In this document: in pieces, positions 1 to 6,413 of the stretch
Numbering within the stretch: the first letter of the stretch is position 1
Layout of the letters: each line of letters starts with the position of its first letter
Source of the DNA: Anaerolineales bacterium UBA7227
GTDB lineage: Bacteria; Chloroflexota; Anaerolineae; Anaerolineales; Villigracilaceae
Length of the DNA stretch: 15,084 nucleotides
Assembly: GCA_002473085.1 (NCBI GenBank)
Contig: DKTP01000033.1
Span: 1 to 15,084 of the forward strand
Direction of reading: 5' to 3'
Notes under the pieces: generated by a model
The model's database searches: none
Seen by the model: the letters and a program-made list of their open reading frames with translations, nothing else
What the model was told of the DNA's origin: nothing
Position numbers and translations under genes: made by a program

Positions 1-585
1 ACGCGCTGGCACATCAGCCTCTCGCAGTGGCTGCGCGACTATATCTACATGCCCGTCAGCCGCGCCTTTTTGCGGAAGAATCCCAGCCGCGCCAACATCC
101 CCAACCTCATCGTTCCGCCGCTCGTCACCATGCTCATCAGCGGACTCTGGCACGGCGCGGACTGGAACCACCTCGTCTGGGGCGCGCTGATGGGACTGCT
201 CATCATGTTCGAGAATATCCGCATGTTGTCGCGTCCCGCGCAGGCCGAGGCCTCGATCCCGCTCTGGCGCAGGATTCTCTCCCGCTCCTGGCTGATCCTG
301 CTGATGGCCGCGTCCACCGTCCCCTTCGTGTTAGACTTGAAGCAGACCTACGTCTTCTTCGCCCGCATCGTCAAAGGCTGGGACGGCGTGATGTTCGACC
401 TGCGCCCCGCGGCGCCTGTCATCCTGTCCCTGCTGGTTGACTGGTTCCAGCAGCGCGGCAAAGACGAATTGGTTTTCCGCAAATGGCCGTTCTGGGCGCA
501 GGCGATCCTGCTCGCGTTGATCCCGCTGGCGGTCATTGTCATCACGAAACTACAAAGCGCGCCGCCGGTGTTCGTCTACCCGTAA
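1..585 (+). CDS. MBOAT-family O-acyltransferase (AlgI/DltB-like), C-terminal part
   Basis: The gene is open at the left window edge; 194 residues are visible, in frame from base 1. The first residues read RWHISLSQWLRDYIY, the signature of AlgI/DltB-type MBOAT proteins. Thirty-odd residues later comes SGLWHGADW, whose His (bases 151-153) is the invariant MBOAT catalytic histidine. Hydrophobic helices follow around visible residues 57-70, 94-112 and 164-180, as expected for a polytopic membrane enzyme. MBOAT members move acyl groups from a carrier onto hydroxyls of extracellular or lipid acceptors. The next genes, 52 nt downstream, encode an acyl carrier protein and a fatty acyl-AMP ligase, so the acyl donor here is probably an ACP-bound fatty acid; that is inference. 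The acceptor cannot be read from the sequence. The missing N-terminal half, probably some 250-300 residues, lies outside the window. Confidence 0.93.
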   Translation, partial: TRWHISLSQWLRDYIYMPVSRAFLRKNPSRANIPNLIVPPLVTMLISGLWHGADWNHLVWGALMGLLIMFENIRMLSRPAQAEASIPLWRRILSRSWLILLMAASTVPFVLDLKQTYVFFARIVKGWDGVMFDLRPAAPVILSLLVDWFQQRGKDELVFRKWPFWAQAILLALIPLAVIVITKLQSAPPVFVYP

Positions 586-637
586 AATCGGAACCGAAGA
601 GCGTCCCGCGCCGCCATAAAATCAAAGGAGTCCTCCC

Positions 638-895
638 ATGGATCGAAACGAAGCCCTGCAAAAAATTCGCGCCTTCACCTTGAAGGAACTGCTCAAGAAT
701 CCCGATTATCCCCTCAAGGACGACGAGCCGCTCTTCTCCAGCGGACTCATCGATTCCTTCGCGATGGCGCAGGTGGGCGTCTTCATCGAGACGGAATTCG
801 ACCTCTACATCCCCGATCCCGAATTGACCGTGGAAAACATGGACACGGTGGCATTAATCGCCGACAAAGTCCTCGCGGGTTTGGCGGAGCGGTAG
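638..895 (+). CDS. Acyl carrier protein (phosphopantetheine-binding)
   Basis: This 85-residue protein has the size and four-helix pattern of a stand-alone carrier protein. The prosthetic-group site is GLIDSFAM, with Ser40 as the expected 4'-phosphopantetheine attachment residue; most ACPs have DSL where this one has DSF. A clear ribosome binding site, AAAGGAG (624-630), sits 7 nt before the ATG. It lies between the MBOAT gene (52-nt gap) and the fatty acyl-AMP ligase gene (23-nt gap), all on one strand, so the three are probably co-transcribed. The likely role is to accept an acyl group from the ligase and deliver it to the MBOAT enzyme, as DltC does for D-alanine between DltA and DltB. It could equally serve a small lipid or peptide pathway extending left of the window. 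The family call is secure; the pathway role is inference. Confidence 0.93.
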   Translation: MDRNEALQKIRAFTLKELLKNPDYPLKDDEPLFSSGLIDSFAMAQVGVFIETEFDLYIPDPELTVENMDTVALIADKVLAGLAER

Positions 896-918
896 GACAG
901 ATCCCCGAAAGAGAAAAA

Positions 919-2664
919 ATGGCATATCCGTTCATCAATCCCGTCGAAGTCCTCCAACGCCGCGCCGCGGAGACTCCCGACCGTCTCTCGCACCTGCTCC
1001 TCGGCGCGACGGAGGCGGAGGACCACAGCCTCACCTACAGCCAGTTGGACGCGGAAGTCAAAAGTATGGCCGCCTTCCTGCAAAGCATAGCCGAACCGGG
1101 CGAACGCGCGCTGTTGGTGTACCCGACCAGCCTGGAATTCATCGTCGCCATGTACGCCTGCCTGTACGCGGGCATCGTCCCCATCCCGACGAATCCGCCG
1201 GGGATGAACCGCTCCGCCCAACGGTTGGAGGCCATCGCAAAGGACGCGCGGGCGCGCCTCGTGCTGACCACGCCCGAATACCAGGCCGCGTTCCTCGCGG
1301 AGGCCGCGCAATTCCCGGACTTCGCCGCGCTGAAATGGGTCACGCGCGAGACGGTCCGCGCGGGAGGCGGTCATAGCTTGAAAATCCCGGAGATCAAACC
1401 CGAGTCGCTGGCCTTCATGCAGTACACGTCCGGGTCCACGAACATCCCCAAAGGCGTGCTGATCAGTTATCGCAACTTCTCGCATAACATGCACGCCCTG
1501 CACGAAACGCGGGTACGAGGCGGCGAATACGCGGACGATTCGGCTGTCCTGACCTGGACGCCGCTTTTCCACGATATGGGCCTGTTGATCGGGACGTTCC
1601 TGACGCCGATGGACGGCACGCCCAGCATTTTGATGCCGACCATCCAGTTCATGCAAAACCCGCTCAACTGGCTGAAGGCAATCCAAAAATTCAAAGTCAC
1701 CGCCTCGGGCGGACCGAATTTCGCCTACGACCTATGCGTGAACAAAATTCCATTGGAAAAATGCGAGGGGCTGGACCTATCCAGCTGGAAGATCGCCTAC
1801 AACAGCGCGGAGCCGGTGCGCGCCGAAACGCAGGCGCGCTTCGCGGAGAAATTCGCGCCGTTCGGATTCCGCCCCGAAGCGCTGGCTCCCTGCTACGGCA
1901 TGGCGGAGACGACGCTGGTGATTTCGTTCTACACCGGCGAAAAGCGGACAATTGCCCAACGCTTCCGCCGCGCGGACTTTGAGGAGGGGCGGCTCGTCCC
2001 CAGCGACTCAAACGACCCGAAAGAAAGCGTGGAAGCTGTCAGCTCGGGGACGCCGCTGGCAGATTATCAGATCGCCATCGTCCACCCGAAGAGCCGCAAA
2101 CGCTGCGCGCCCGACGAGGTTGGCGAGGTCTGGATCAGCGGCGACAGCGTGGGCGAGGGCTATTGGAATCGTCCCGACGATACAAAACACACTTTCGGCG
2201 CGCACATTGCCGGGACGCACGAAGGTCCTTTCCTGCGGACGGGCGACCTTGGCTTCATGTATGACGGTCATCTTTACATCACAGGCCGACTTAAAGACCT
2301 GCTGATCGTGCGCGGACGGAACTATTATCCGCAAGACGTGGAGATGACGGTCGAACGGACGCACCCCGCCCTGCGCGCGGGAGGCGGCGCGGCCTTCTCG
2401 GTCGTCGAGGACAACGTGGAGCAGTTGATCGTCGTCCACGAGACGCAGCGCCGCGAGCTCGAAGGCGTGGATTGGAACGAGGTCGTCAAACAGATCCGCG
2501 CCAATATCGCGCGGGAGCATGGCATCCGCGCCCACGCGGTGATCCTCATCCGCCGCGCGACCATCGCCAAAACGTCGAGCGGAAAGATCCAACGCTCGGA
2601 GATGAAACGTCGCTATTTGGAGAACGAGTTGGAAATCGTCGCCGAATGGCGGGCGCCGTCCTGA
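919..2664 (+). CDS. Fatty acyl-AMP ligase (FAAL-type adenylate-forming enzyme)
   Basis: The 581-aa length is typical of FAALs. Adenylation motifs appear in order: the P-loop YTSGSTNIPKG at 169-179, NSAEPVR at 295-301, CYGMAET at 325-331, RTGDLGF at 440-446, GRNYYPQD at 466-473 and SSGKIQR with Lys556 near the C-terminus. The NSAEPVR and GRNYYPQD forms are characteristic of FAALs rather than acyl-CoA synthetases. FAALs activate a fatty acid with ATP and pass the acyl group to a phosphopantetheine carrier instead of CoA. The carrier is presumably the ACP encoded 23 nt upstream. The start at 919 follows only a weak purine-rich site (GAAAGAGA, 907-914), which fits translation within an operon. 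A 13-bp hairpin begins 7 nt after the stop. The substrate chain length cannot be judged. Acyl-CoA synthetase is the main alternative, made less likely by the motifs and the adjacent ACP. Confidence 0.93.
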   Translation: MAYPFINPVEVLQRRAAETPDRLSHLLLGATEAEDHSLTYSQLDAEVKSMAAFLQSIAEPGERALLVYPTSLEFIVAMYACLYAGIVPIPTNPPGMNRSAQRLEAIAKDARARLVLTTPEYQAAFLAEAAQFPDFAALKWVTRETVRAGGGHSLKIPEIKPESLAFMQYTSGSTNIPKGVLISYRNFSHNMHALHETRVRGGEYADDSAVLTWTPLFHDMGLLIGTFLTPMDGTPSILMPTIQFMQNPLNWLKAIQKFKVTASGGPNFAYDLCVNKIPLEKCEGLDLSSWKIAYNSAEPVRAETQARFAEKFAPFGFRPEALAPCYGMAETTLVISFYTGEKRTIAQRFRRADFEEGRLVPSDSNDPKESVEAVSSGTPLADYQIAIVHPKSRKRCAPDEVGEVWISGDSVGEGYWNRPDDTKHTFGAHIAGTHEGPFLRTGDLGFMYDGHLYITGRLKDLLIVRGRNYYPQDVEMTVERTHPALRAGGGAAFSVVEDNVEQLIVVHETQRRELEGVDWNEVVKQIRANIAREHGIRAHAVILIRRATIAKTSSGKIQRSEMKRRYLENELEIVAEWRAPS

Positions 2665-2670
2665 AATCAA

Positions 2671-2700
2671 AACTTCCGAAGCCGTGCGGCTTCGGAAGTT
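2671..2700. terminator. 13-bp perfect hairpin downstream of the FAAL gene
   Basis: Arms AACTTCCGAAGCC (2671-2683) and GGCTTCGGAAGTT (2688-2700) pair perfectly around the tetraloop GTGC. It starts 7 nt after the FAAL stop codon. No U-tract follows on the plus strand. On the minus strand it is followed by TTTTGATTT, so it may be a second terminator behind the tRNA unit, or a bidirectional 3'-end structure between converging transcripts. Confidence 0.65.
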
Positions 2701-2704
2701 CGCT

Positions 2705-2739
2705 AAAAAAATTGACGCAGGCTTCGGGTTGCCTGCGTC
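2705..2739 (-). terminator. Rho-independent terminator of the tRNA-Pro transcript
   Basis: On the minus strand a 9-bp GC-rich stem (arms GACGCAGGC at 2714-2722 and GCCTGCGTC at 2731-2739, 8-nt loop) is followed within 2 nt by seven Us (complement of A2705-A2711). It lies 14 nt past the 3' end of the tRNA. Stem and U-tract together make a standard intrinsic terminator. Confidence 0.85.
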
Positions 2740-2753
2740 CTTGCATTGACCTG

Positions 2754-2827
2754 TCGGGGCGCCGAGATTTGAACTCGGGACCTCACGGACCCGAACCGTG
2801 CGCTCTACCGGGCTGAGCCACGCCCCG
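2754..2827 (-). tRNA. tRNA-Pro (anticodon CGG)
   Basis: The minus strand folds into a complete cloverleaf of 74 nt: a 7-bp acceptor stem (CGGGGCG with CGCCCCG), D-arm GCTC/GAGC, anticodon arm CACGG/CCGTG around loop TTCGGGT, a 5-nt variable region, and T-arm CCGAG/CTCGG around TTCAAAT. Loop positions 34-36 are CGG, which reads the proline codon CCG. The discriminator base is A. The 3' CCA is not encoded (CAG follows), so it must be added after transcription. The gene has its own promoter and terminator and is not part of a tRNA cluster. Confidence 0.97.
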
Positions 2828-2860
2828 AAACAGTTCCTTTCCTTGTGAAAGGCAAGCGGC

Positions 2861-2889
2861 ATTATACCTGCCGCGTTCCCTTTTGGCAA
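2861..2889 (-). promoter_or_regulatory. Sigma-70-type promoter of tRNA-Pro
   Basis: On the minus strand, TTGCCA (2884-2889, five of six consensus bases) is separated by exactly 17 nt from a perfect TATAAT (2861-2866). The predicted start near 2854 leaves a leader of about 27 nt before the mature tRNA 5' end. The -10 lies in the loop of a 6-bp inverted repeat, GCGGCA/TGCCGC (2856-2861 and 2869-2874), which might bind a protein. The -35 ends 2 nt from the lipoprotein stop codon. Confidence 0.82.
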
Positions 2890-2891
2890 CC

Positions 2892-3785
2892 CTACGGATT
2901 CAACGTCACCGCCACGCTGTAGAGATAGGCGATCATATTGAAACGCGGGTCCATCTGGCGCAGCGTCAGGCGCGCCTGAGTGACCGCGGCGACTTTGAAC
3001 GGGATGACGGTGGCGAACGGCACATGGGTATCGCCGGCTAGCGCCAACTGTCGCGTCGCCAACACCCGGCCTCCCTCGTCCACCAATTCAAGGATGACGG
3101 GCTGGTCGGTCACGGGCCAGAACGCGCCGTCCACCGTCAACGCGCCGCCGGAGACGACCGCTTTGTCCAGCGGAGAGTAGAAGACGGCGCGCTCGAAAGG
3201 CGGATCGGGCGGGTTGACGCGGTTCAGACCCGTCGGCAGGAGCGTCACGTGGATGGAGTTCAGCGCTTCGAGACGTCCCGCCTTGTCGGTAATGCTGGCT
3301 TCGAGACGCGCCAACTCGTTCACGCGGACCTCGAAGGGAATCTCCAGGTAAAGTTCCAGTCCCGGCGGCGGCACATCCTGGACGCGCGTCAGGTCGCGGG
3401 CCAGCAGGCGGCCATCCTCGCCGAAGAGGGTCACCTGCACGAGATTCGTCTCTCCCGGCAGGACGTACAGTTTGAGTTGCAGCGGGGACACAAGCACGGA
3501 CATCGGCCCGGGAGCGAGAAAATGAAGACGCGCGTTCGGCGCGGGCGGGATGGGCGTGGGCGTCAACGTGACCGTGGGGGTCGGCGTTTCGGTGGGAAGA
3601 GGCGTGACCGTCGGCGAGGGGAGCGCCGCAAGGGCAGTGGCGTTGAGCGCGGCTGCGGTCTGCGCGATAGCCGTTGGCAGGACCTCGGCGGGAATCGGCG
3701 TCGGGTAGGAGGAGGTCGCGGAGGCGCATCCGCTCAAGGTCAGGAGGGAAGCGAGGAGGAGGGTCGGTCGCAGGAGACGATTCAT
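2892..3785 (-). CDS. Lipoprotein with Pro/Thr linker and two Ig-like (Gmad2-like) domains
   Basis: This 297-aa protein starts with a lipoprotein signal peptide: basic MNRLLR, a hydrophobic stretch, and lipobox LSGC with Cys20 as the lipid-modified residue. Residues 52-84 form a low-complexity Pro/Thr linker (PSPTVTPLPTETPTPT). Two similar beta-rich domains follow at about 86-184 and 198-297. Each has a hydrophobic strand then DGRLLAR or GGRVLAT, later an IPF strand, and ends with a VTL strand, which suggests an internal duplication. The second half (YSPLDKAVVSGGALTVDG) resembles the Gmad2 Ig-like domain known from spore-germination and other surface lipoproteins. It is probably an envelope-anchored adhesion or scaffold protein; the ligand is unknown. 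No Shine-Dalgarno site precedes the start, but the M32 peptidase gene ends 54 nt upstream on the same strand, so coupled or read-through expression is possible. Confidence 0.87.
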   Translation of the reverse strand: MNRLLRPTLLLASLLTLSGCASATSSYPTPIPAEVLPTAIAQTAAALNATALAALPSPTVTPLPTETPTPTVTLTPTPIPPAPNARLHFLAPGPMSVLVSPLQLKLYVLPGETNLVQVTLFGEDGRLLARDLTRVQDVPPPGLELYLEIPFEVRVNELARLEASITDKAGRLEALNSIHVTLLPTGLNRVNPPDPPFERAVFYSPLDKAVVSGGALTVDGAFWPVTDQPVILELVDEGGRVLATRQLALAGDTHVPFATVIPFKVAAVTQARLTLRQMDPRFNMIAYLYSVAVTLNP

Positions 3786-3796
3786 GGGTCAGATAG

Positions 3797-3828
3797 AGAA
3801 ACCAGGTTTCCGGGGAAACCTGGTTTCT
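3797..3828 (-). repeat. 13-bp palindromic hairpin between the M32 and lipoprotein genes (repeat copy 1)
   Basis: Arms AGAAACCAGGTTT (3797-3809) and AAACCTGGTTTCT (3816-3828) pair perfectly, and the 6-nt loop CCGGGG can close further. It sits 11 nt after the M32 stop and 11 nt before the lipoprotein start. There is no U-tract on either strand, so termination is uncertain; it could instead affect mRNA stability or attenuation. Nearly the same arms recur at 8523-8556. Confidence 0.75.
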
Positions 3829-3839
3829 GTCTTCGTAAG

Positions 3840-5333
3840 TTACAGCCCGTAGATGTCGCTGAACTTCGTCTCGAGGTAACGCAGGTAGGGCGCGGGGTTG
3901 ATCCTGGAGCCGGTCACTTTTTGGACGAGGTCCTGCGGCTCGTACTTGCGGCCATGCACGTGGATGTTGGCGCGCAGCCAGCCGAGCAGGGCGTCGAATT
4001 TGCCTTTGCGGATCTGCGCGGAGAGGTCGGTGATGTCGGCGTTGATCTTTTCCCAGAGTTGCGCGGAGATGAGGTTGCCGAGCGAGTAGGTGGAGAAGTA
4101 GCCAATGCCGCCGAACGACCAGTGGATGTCCTGGAGGACGCCCCGCGCGTCGTCGGGAGGCGTGACGCCGAGGTATTCGTTCATCTTCGCGTTCCACAGC
4201 GCGGGCAGGTCTTTGAGCGTCACCGAGCCTTCGACCATGGCGATTTCGATCTCGAGGCGGAGCATGATGTGCATGTTGTAGGTGGCCTCGTCCGCCTCGA
4301 CGCGGATGAACGACGGCTCGACTTTGTTGATGCCCTTGTAGAAGGCGCGCAGTTTCACGTCGCCGAGCTGCGAGGGGAAAGCCTTTTGCAGTTCGGGATA
4401 GAAATGCTCCCAGAACGAAAGCGAACGCCCGACGAGGTTTTCCCACATGCGCGATTGCGATTCGTGCACGCCCAGCGAGGCGCCGTTGGCGAGGGGCGTG
4501 CGTTCGAACGAGGGATGGATGCCGCCTTCGTACAGGGCGTGTCCCGCCTCGTGCATGGAGCCGAAGATCGCGCTGTTGAAGAATTTCTCGTCGTAGCGCG
4601 TGGTGATGCGCACGTCGTTGATGCTGAAGGAGGTGGTGAAGGGATGCGGCGATTTGTCCTGCCGATAGTGATCCCAGTTGAAGCCGAATGCGGCGATGAC
4701 TTTCTCGCCGAAGGCTTTCTGCTTCGCCTCGGGATATTTCTTGTAGAGGAAGGACGCGTCCACCTGCTTTTTCTCGGCGATGGCTTTGAGAAGTTTCACC
4801 TGCTTTTTGCGGAGTTCGGCGAAGATGGCCTGCACTTCGGCGGTCTTCATGCCCGGCTCGTAATCGTCCAGCAGGGTGTCGTAGGGATGGTCGGCCTTCG
4901 GGAAGAAGCCGATGTAGCGCTTCGTCAGGTCGAGGACTTTGGCGAGGTGCGGCTCGAAGATGGAGAAATCGGACTGCTGGCGCGCCCTCATCCAGCCTTC
5001 GTGCGCGGCGGTCGTGACCTGAGCCTGCTCCACTACGAACTCGGGCGGGACGCGCGTCGCCTTGTCGTAGTCGCGGCGCGTCACACGGACGATGGCGGCC
5101 TCGTCCGATTCGGCGGGGAAGGCGTCCTTGAGTTCGTCCAGCAGTTTCCCCACCCGGTCGCTGGTGAATTTTTCGTGGGCGATCTTGCCGAGCGTGGCGA
5201 GCTGGTTGCCGCGCGATTCGGCGGCGCCGCGCGGCATGTAGGTGTTCTGGTCCCAGCCGAGGACGGCCGCGGCGTGGTTCAGGTCCGCAATCTCGGCGAG
5301 GACGGCTTTCAATTCATTGAATTTGTCTTGCAT
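3840..5333 (-). CDS. Metallocarboxypeptidase, family M32 (carboxypeptidase Taq type)
   Basis: The 497-aa length fits the family. All five M32 motifs are present in order: HPF at 230-232, DVRIT at 240-244, the zinc site HEAGH at 261-265, HESQ at 290-293 and GVLQDIHW at 398-405. His261 and His265 with the downstream Glu of the HES motif are expected to bind the metal, and Glu262 to act as general base. The family removes C-terminal residues from peptides with broad specificity. No signal peptide is visible, so it should act in the cytoplasm in peptide turnover. The ATG at 5333 is preceded by AGGAG (complement of 5340-5344) with 6-nt spacing, which fixes the start. The lipoprotein gene follows 54 nt downstream with a hairpin between them. 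A 704-codon open frame on the other strand is a shadow. Confidence 0.97.
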   Translation of the reverse strand: MQDKFNELKAVLAEIADLNHAAAVLGWDQNTYMPRGAAESRGNQLATLGKIAHEKFTSDRVGKLLDELKDAFPAESDEAAIVRVTRRDYDKATRVPPEFVVEQAQVTTAAHEGWMRARQQSDFSIFEPHLAKVLDLTKRYIGFFPKADHPYDTLLDDYEPGMKTAEVQAIFAELRKKQVKLLKAIAEKKQVDASFLYKKYPEAKQKAFGEKVIAAFGFNWDHYRQDKSPHPFTTSFSINDVRITTRYDEKFFNSAIFGSMHEAGHALYEGGIHPSFERTPLANGASLGVHESQSRMWENLVGRSLSFWEHFYPELQKAFPSQLGDVKLRAFYKGINKVEPSFIRVEADEATYNMHIMLRLEIEIAMVEGSVTLKDLPALWNAKMNEYLGVTPPDDARGVLQDIHWSFGGIGYFSTYSLGNLISAQLWEKINADITDLSAQIRKGKFDALLGWLRANIHVHGRKYEPQDLVQKVTGSRINPAPYLRYLETKFSDIYGL

Positions 5334-5354
5334 GGATGGCTCCTGGGGATGGTG

Positions 5355-5393
5355 AGTAGATAGAGAGAACAGAGAGTAGAGAACAGAGAACAG
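5355..5393. repeat. AG-rich low-complexity direct repeats
   Basis: Upstream of the M32 gene the plus strand reads as overlapping units of AGAGAACAG and AGAGTAGAGAACAG, with AGAACAG occurring three times. This looks like slippage-prone or intergenic repeat DNA. It lies between the dehydrogenase stop and the M32 ribosome binding site. No coding role is visible. Confidence 0.6.
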
Positions 5394-5396
5394 TGT

Positions 5397-5442
5397 GTAG
5401 CGGGTATTTCATGTGTACGTGTCTACGTAATATACCTGCCTA
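5397..5442. repeat. Nested imperfect inverted repeat at the 3' end of the dehydrogenase gene
   Basis: An outer imperfect stem pairs GTAG-GGGTAT (5397-5407) with ATACCT-CTAC (5432-5442, partly overlapping the dehydrogenase stop codon). An inner TACGT/ACGTA stem (5416-5420 and 5425-5429) has loop GTCT. No U-tract follows, so it may be a 3'-end stabiliser rather than a classical terminator. Confidence 0.4.
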
Positions 5443-6378
5443 CGCCACTTTCCAGCGTAGTTTTTCCCCGCGCAACGCGGCGAGGACTTCGTGGGCGATG
5501 TCTTCCGCCGCGCGGGACTGGGCTTCGGCGGTCTGCGCGCCGACATGCGGGGTGGCGATGACGCGCGGATGCTTGACCAGGTCCGTCGCGCCGGGCGGCT
5601 CGGACGCGAACACATCCAGCGCCGCGCCCGCGATCTTGCCCGCTTCGATGGCGGCCAGCAGCGCGGCCTCGTCAATGATGCCTCCCCGCGCCGCGCAGAC
5701 GACGCGCGCCCCGTCCTTCATTCTGGCGAACTGTTCGGCGTTGAACATGCCGCGCGTTTCGGGGAGCAGCGGCAGGTGCAGGGACACAAAGTCGGAGCGC
5801 GCCAGCAGTTCGTCGCGGTCCACAGGCTCGGCCACGCGGCCGCGAATTTCGTCGGGCGTGAGCAGGGGGTCGTAGCCCAGCACGTTCATGCCGAAGGCGC
5901 GGGCGCGGCGCGCCACTTCCGAGCCGATGTGTCCCATGCCCAAAATGCCGAGCGTCTTGCCGTACAACTCCGCGCCTTCGAGTTCCTTTTTGAGCCACTG
6001 TCCCTGCTTCATGGACGCGTCGGCGCGGGGAATTTCGCGCGCCAGGGCGAGGAGCAGGCCGAAGGTCAGTTCCGCGACTGCCAGCGTGGTCGAGACGGGG
6101 GCGTTGACGACGGTCACGCCGCGGGATTTGGCCGCGGCCAGGTCGATGTTATCCACGCCCACGCCGGCGCGTCCGATCACCTTCAGGCGGGTCGCGGCTT
6201 CGAGCAGCGACGCGGTCGCCTTCGTCCGCCCGCGGACGATGAGCGCGTCGTAGTCGGCGATGATCTTGACAAGTTCGTCCGCGGCGATGCCCGTGCGGTC
6301 ATCCACGGAACAGGAACGCAAAACGGCCTGAGCGGAGGCGTCGAGGCCGTCGGTGATGAGGATATGAAATGTGGACAT
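5440..6378 (-). CDS. D-3-phosphoglycerate dehydrogenase-like NAD-dependent 2-hydroxyacid dehydrogenase
   Basis: With the start at 6378 the protein has 312 residues. The NAD fold carries GILGMGHIGSEV (Gly147, Gly149, Gly152) and a following Asp170 that favours NAD over NADP. The catalytic residues are in their usual contexts: Arg231 in ARGGIIDE, Glu260 in DVFASEPP, His278 in TPHVGAQT. The RAGVGVDNID stretch (70-79) and the TPH-GA-T form point to SerA-like PGDH, the first step of serine synthesis, in the short version without an ACT domain. Hydroxypyruvate or glyoxylate reductase activity is possible. An in-frame upstream extension to 6471 exists, but it would place the promoter inside the gene and its residues (KNKRARRSARR) do not belong to the family. 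No Shine-Dalgarno site is seen; the mRNA is probably leaderless. No other serine-pathway gene is nearby. Confidence 0.93.
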   Translation of the reverse strand: MSTFHILITDGLDASAQAVLRSCSVDDRTGIAADELVKIIADYDALIVRGRTKATASLLEAATRLKVIGRAGVGVDNIDLAAAKSRGVTVVNAPVSTTLAVAELTFGLLLALAREIPRADASMKQGQWLKKELEGAELYGKTLGILGMGHIGSEVARRARAFGMNVLGYDPLLTPDEIRGRVAEPVDRDELLARSDFVSLHLPLLPETRGMFNAEQFARMKDGARVVCAARGGIIDEAALLAAIEAGKIAGAALDVFASEPPGATDLVKHPRVIATPHVGAQTAEAQSRAAEDIAHEVLAALRGEKLRWKVA

Positions 6379-6384
6379 GGGGAT

Positions 6385-6413
6385 ATTATAAAAGGGGAAG
6401 GTTGAAGGTACAA
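6385..6413 (-). promoter_or_regulatory. Promoter of the dehydrogenase gene, predicting a leaderless mRNA
   Basis: On the minus strand, TTGTAC (6408-6413) is followed by a 17-nt spacer and a perfect TATAAT (6385-6390). Only six bases (ATCCCC) separate the -10 from the ATG at 6378, so transcription should start at or next to the A of the start codon. The absence of any Shine-Dalgarno sequence agrees with this. Confidence 0.72.

Noticed and set aside
2008..2889. A 293-codon minus-strand frame covering the FAAL 3' end and the tRNA.
   Set aside because: It runs through the tRNA gene, its terminator and the antisense of FAAL motifs; no protein family character.
3088..4446. A 452-codon minus-strand frame overlapping the M32 and lipoprotein genes.
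   Set aside because: It is an Arg/Pro/His-rich out-of-frame shadow that crosses two well-supported genes.
3249..5363. A 704-codon plus-strand open frame opposite the M32 peptidase and part of the lipoprotein gene.
   Set aside because: It is antisense to genes with complete family motifs, is dominated by Arg, Gly, Val, Glu and Phe as expected from the complement of GC-rich codons, and has no recognisable domain.
5355..5393. CRISPR-like array in the AGAGAACAG repeats.
   Set aside because: Units are too short and overlapping, there are no unique spacers of constant length and no cas genes.
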